This document shows, in pieces, positions 62,859 to 64,000 of a stretch of DNA of 64,000 bases. Made by a program: the position numbers and the translations under genes. Every line of letters begins with the position of its first letter. Position 1 is the first letter of the stretch. Source of the DNA: Novipirellula artificiosorum (GTDB taxonomy: Bacteria > Planctomycetota > Planctomycetia > Pirellulales > Pirellulaceae); the NCBI RefSeq assembly GCF_007860135.1, contig NZ_SJPV01000007.1, positions 205,823-269,822 of the forward strand, written 5' to 3'. Under the pieces are notes generated by a model. The model searched no databases, was not told the origin of the DNA, and saw only the letters and a program-made list of their open reading frames with translations.

Positions 62859-64000
62859 TTAGAACTTTTGAGCCTCGTCGGGGCCGGGATTGGCATAGGC
62901 CGGATCGAGGGCCCGGATGTAGACTTCCCCATTGTCGAGAACCCGAACATCCAACGGCACGATCGTCACGCCTTGCTCGTTGATCGTTTGGGCGTTGTCG
63001 CCAAGATCGCGAGTTGCGATCCCCTCTCGGGGCAGAGGTGCGACGTTGGCATTGAAGAATGCCGTACACCACCACTTGCCGTCTTTGGTTTGAAACGGAG
63101 TGCCATGCCCTAGAAATCGACCGGCGAATTTGCGAGGACCATAGGGGCCCGTGATCTTGTCGGCGACGCAGTAGTACAGGTTGTAGGAACCTTTACGTCC
63201 TTGATCCGTGGACCATGCCGTACCAAGATGCACGTACTTGCCACCCACTTTGATCATTGTCGCACCCTCGTGCCCAATGCGACCGATCGGATTGCCAGCG
63301 GGATCGGGACGCGTCCCCGCGGGATCAATGCGTACCGGCTCGGCGGTGTAGTGGGTCAGGTCCTTGCTAAGCGGCGCGATCAAGGTGTTTTGCCACAGCA
63401 AGTAAACCGTTCCGTCATCGTCCGTAAACAGTGACGGATCATGCCGTTGCCCCATCTCGCCATCCATCGGATGAGTCCATGGCCCGGCAAGTGTTTTACC
63501 AGCGGACAGGGCTAAACTTGAATGCGTTCTGGGACAATGAACCAAAGCCCATCGGTCGCCCATCCAATGGACCTCGGGGGCCCAAATGACAGGGTTGCGG
63601 AGCTTTTTGCCCGACTTGGCGTGATGCGTGTCGTCAATCGTGAAGATGGCTCCAAGAGACTCCCAATCGACCAAGTCTTTGCTGCGATAGGCCCGAACTT
63701 GTTTGCCAACGATCGTCGTGCCCCCCAATCCGATGTTGTAGGGATCTTCGTTCTCACGCGGATCATTCGAGTTGGGTTGCGTCCCCGTCAGGTAGTAGTC
63801 GCCATCCGGCCCCGTCGTGATGTACGGATCACGAATCCAGCCAGCCTTGATGTAGAGTGCTCGGTCGTGGCTTTCGAGTCCAGCACGAATGGTCGCGGCA
63901 TCCATCACGGGGCCAGGTTTTCGATCAGACATTTCTTGGATGAATGCGGAGGCGGGAAAGTCATCGGCCGCCTTCACCGTCGGGCTCTCTAAGCTGGTGT
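62859..64000 (-). CDS. GH43-like five-bladed beta-propeller hydrolase (5' end outside window)
   Basis: The frame is open to the right edge (about 380 codons seen), so the signal peptide and true start are probably beyond it; a GTG at 63977 is a weak alternative. The GH43-like layout is seen: RDPYITTGPDGDYYLTGT (first blade, catalytic Asp region), VIWAPEVHWMGDRW (in place of WAPD), HDPSLFTDDDGTVYLLW, and IGHEGATMIKVGGKYVHL (candidate acid Glu). GH43 covers arabinofuranosidases, xylosidases and galactosidases, so the substrate is open. It lies upstream of the sulfatase and GH110-like genes on the same strand, and probably belongs to the same operon. Confidence 0.82.
   Translation of the reverse strand, partial: TSLESPTVKAADDFPASAFIQEMSDRKPGPVMDAATIRAGLESHDRALYIKAGWIRDPYITTGPDGDYYLTGTQPNSNDPRENEDPYNIGLGGTTIVGKQVRAYRSKDLVDWESLGAIFTIDDTHHAKSGKKLRNPVIWAPEVHWMGDRWALVHCPRTHSSLALSAGKTLAGPWTHPMDGEMGQRHDPSLFTDDDGTVYLLWQNTLIAPLSKDLTHYTAEPVRIDPAGTRPDPAGNPIGRIGHEGATMIKVGGKYVHLGTAWSTDQGRKGSYNLYYCVADKITGPYGPRKFAGRFLGHGTPFQTKDGKWWCTAFFNANVAPLPREGIATRDLGDNAQTINEQGVTIVPLDVRVLDNGEVYIRALDPAYANPGPDEAQKF

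Noticed and set aside
1..64000. CRISPR arrays, tRNA, rRNA, riboswitches, phage genes
   Set aside because: Looked for regular direct repeats, cloverleaf-like gaps and phage or transposase motifs; none were found that could be supported.

Overview
The window looks like a chromosomal segment of a marine planctomycete, most likely Pirellulaceae (Rhodopirellula and relatives). This is inferred from the mix of DUF1559 pseudopilins, many exported S1 sulfatases, Tat-exported Gfo/Idh/MocA proteins, BlaI/M56 pairs, thioredoxin-PDZ proteins and short palindromic intergenic repeats. No rRNA, tRNA, CRISPR array, phage module or transposase gene was seen.

Left part (1-19,500) is mixed core and accessory content: a cut-off membrane sensor, a thioredoxin/PDZ/CxxCH protein, a sulfatase, an overlapping pair for an acidic amino acid or dipeptide (DUF1611 plus enolase-superfamily epimerase), a GAF-GGDEF protein, an overlapping pseudopilin-BlaI-M56 chain, an envelope block (GT2, LptF/G-like permease, ArnT-like GT39), a membrane-anchored GltB-like protein, a TadE-VWA-TadE cluster and deoC.

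Middle and right parts (20,500-64,000) are dominated by a degradation locus for a sulfated, fucose-rich polysaccharide. It holds five GH29 alpha-L-fucosidase modules (one fused to a sulfatase), six sulfatase modules in the whole window, two GH141-like beta-helix proteins, GH106-like, GH110-like and GH43-like enzymes, a double esterase, and L-fucose isomerase. A divergent XylR/AraC-type regulator sits beside fucI. The genes from fucI leftward to 37,089 run on one strand with mostly short gaps and read like one long operon. A candidate TATAAT -10 box and a TGCGAC-N2-GTCGCA palindrome lie upstream of fucI. Two further half-sites 21 bp apart lie before the regulator. Working model (inference): the regulator senses fucose or a derivative; exported sulfatases, esterases and glycosidases strip the polymer; FucI starts intracellular fucose catabolism. 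No transporter, fuculokinase or fuculose-phosphate aldolase is present.

The segment 19,500-37,000 bears signs of genome turnover. It has three gutted plus-strand genes at the borders of minus-strand enzyme genes, a 297-bp element with long imperfect terminal inverted repeats and an 8-bp target duplication (ATTATTAA), and a nested 280-bp inverted-repeat element. Two further small palindromic repeats occur near 41.9 kb and 59.3 kb. The most notable items are the sulfatase-fucosidase fusion, the regulator/operator architecture at fucI, the miniature elements, and unusual domain combinations (beta-helix-PDZ-discoidin, split LamG, SASA-GDSL, exported O-methyltransferase).
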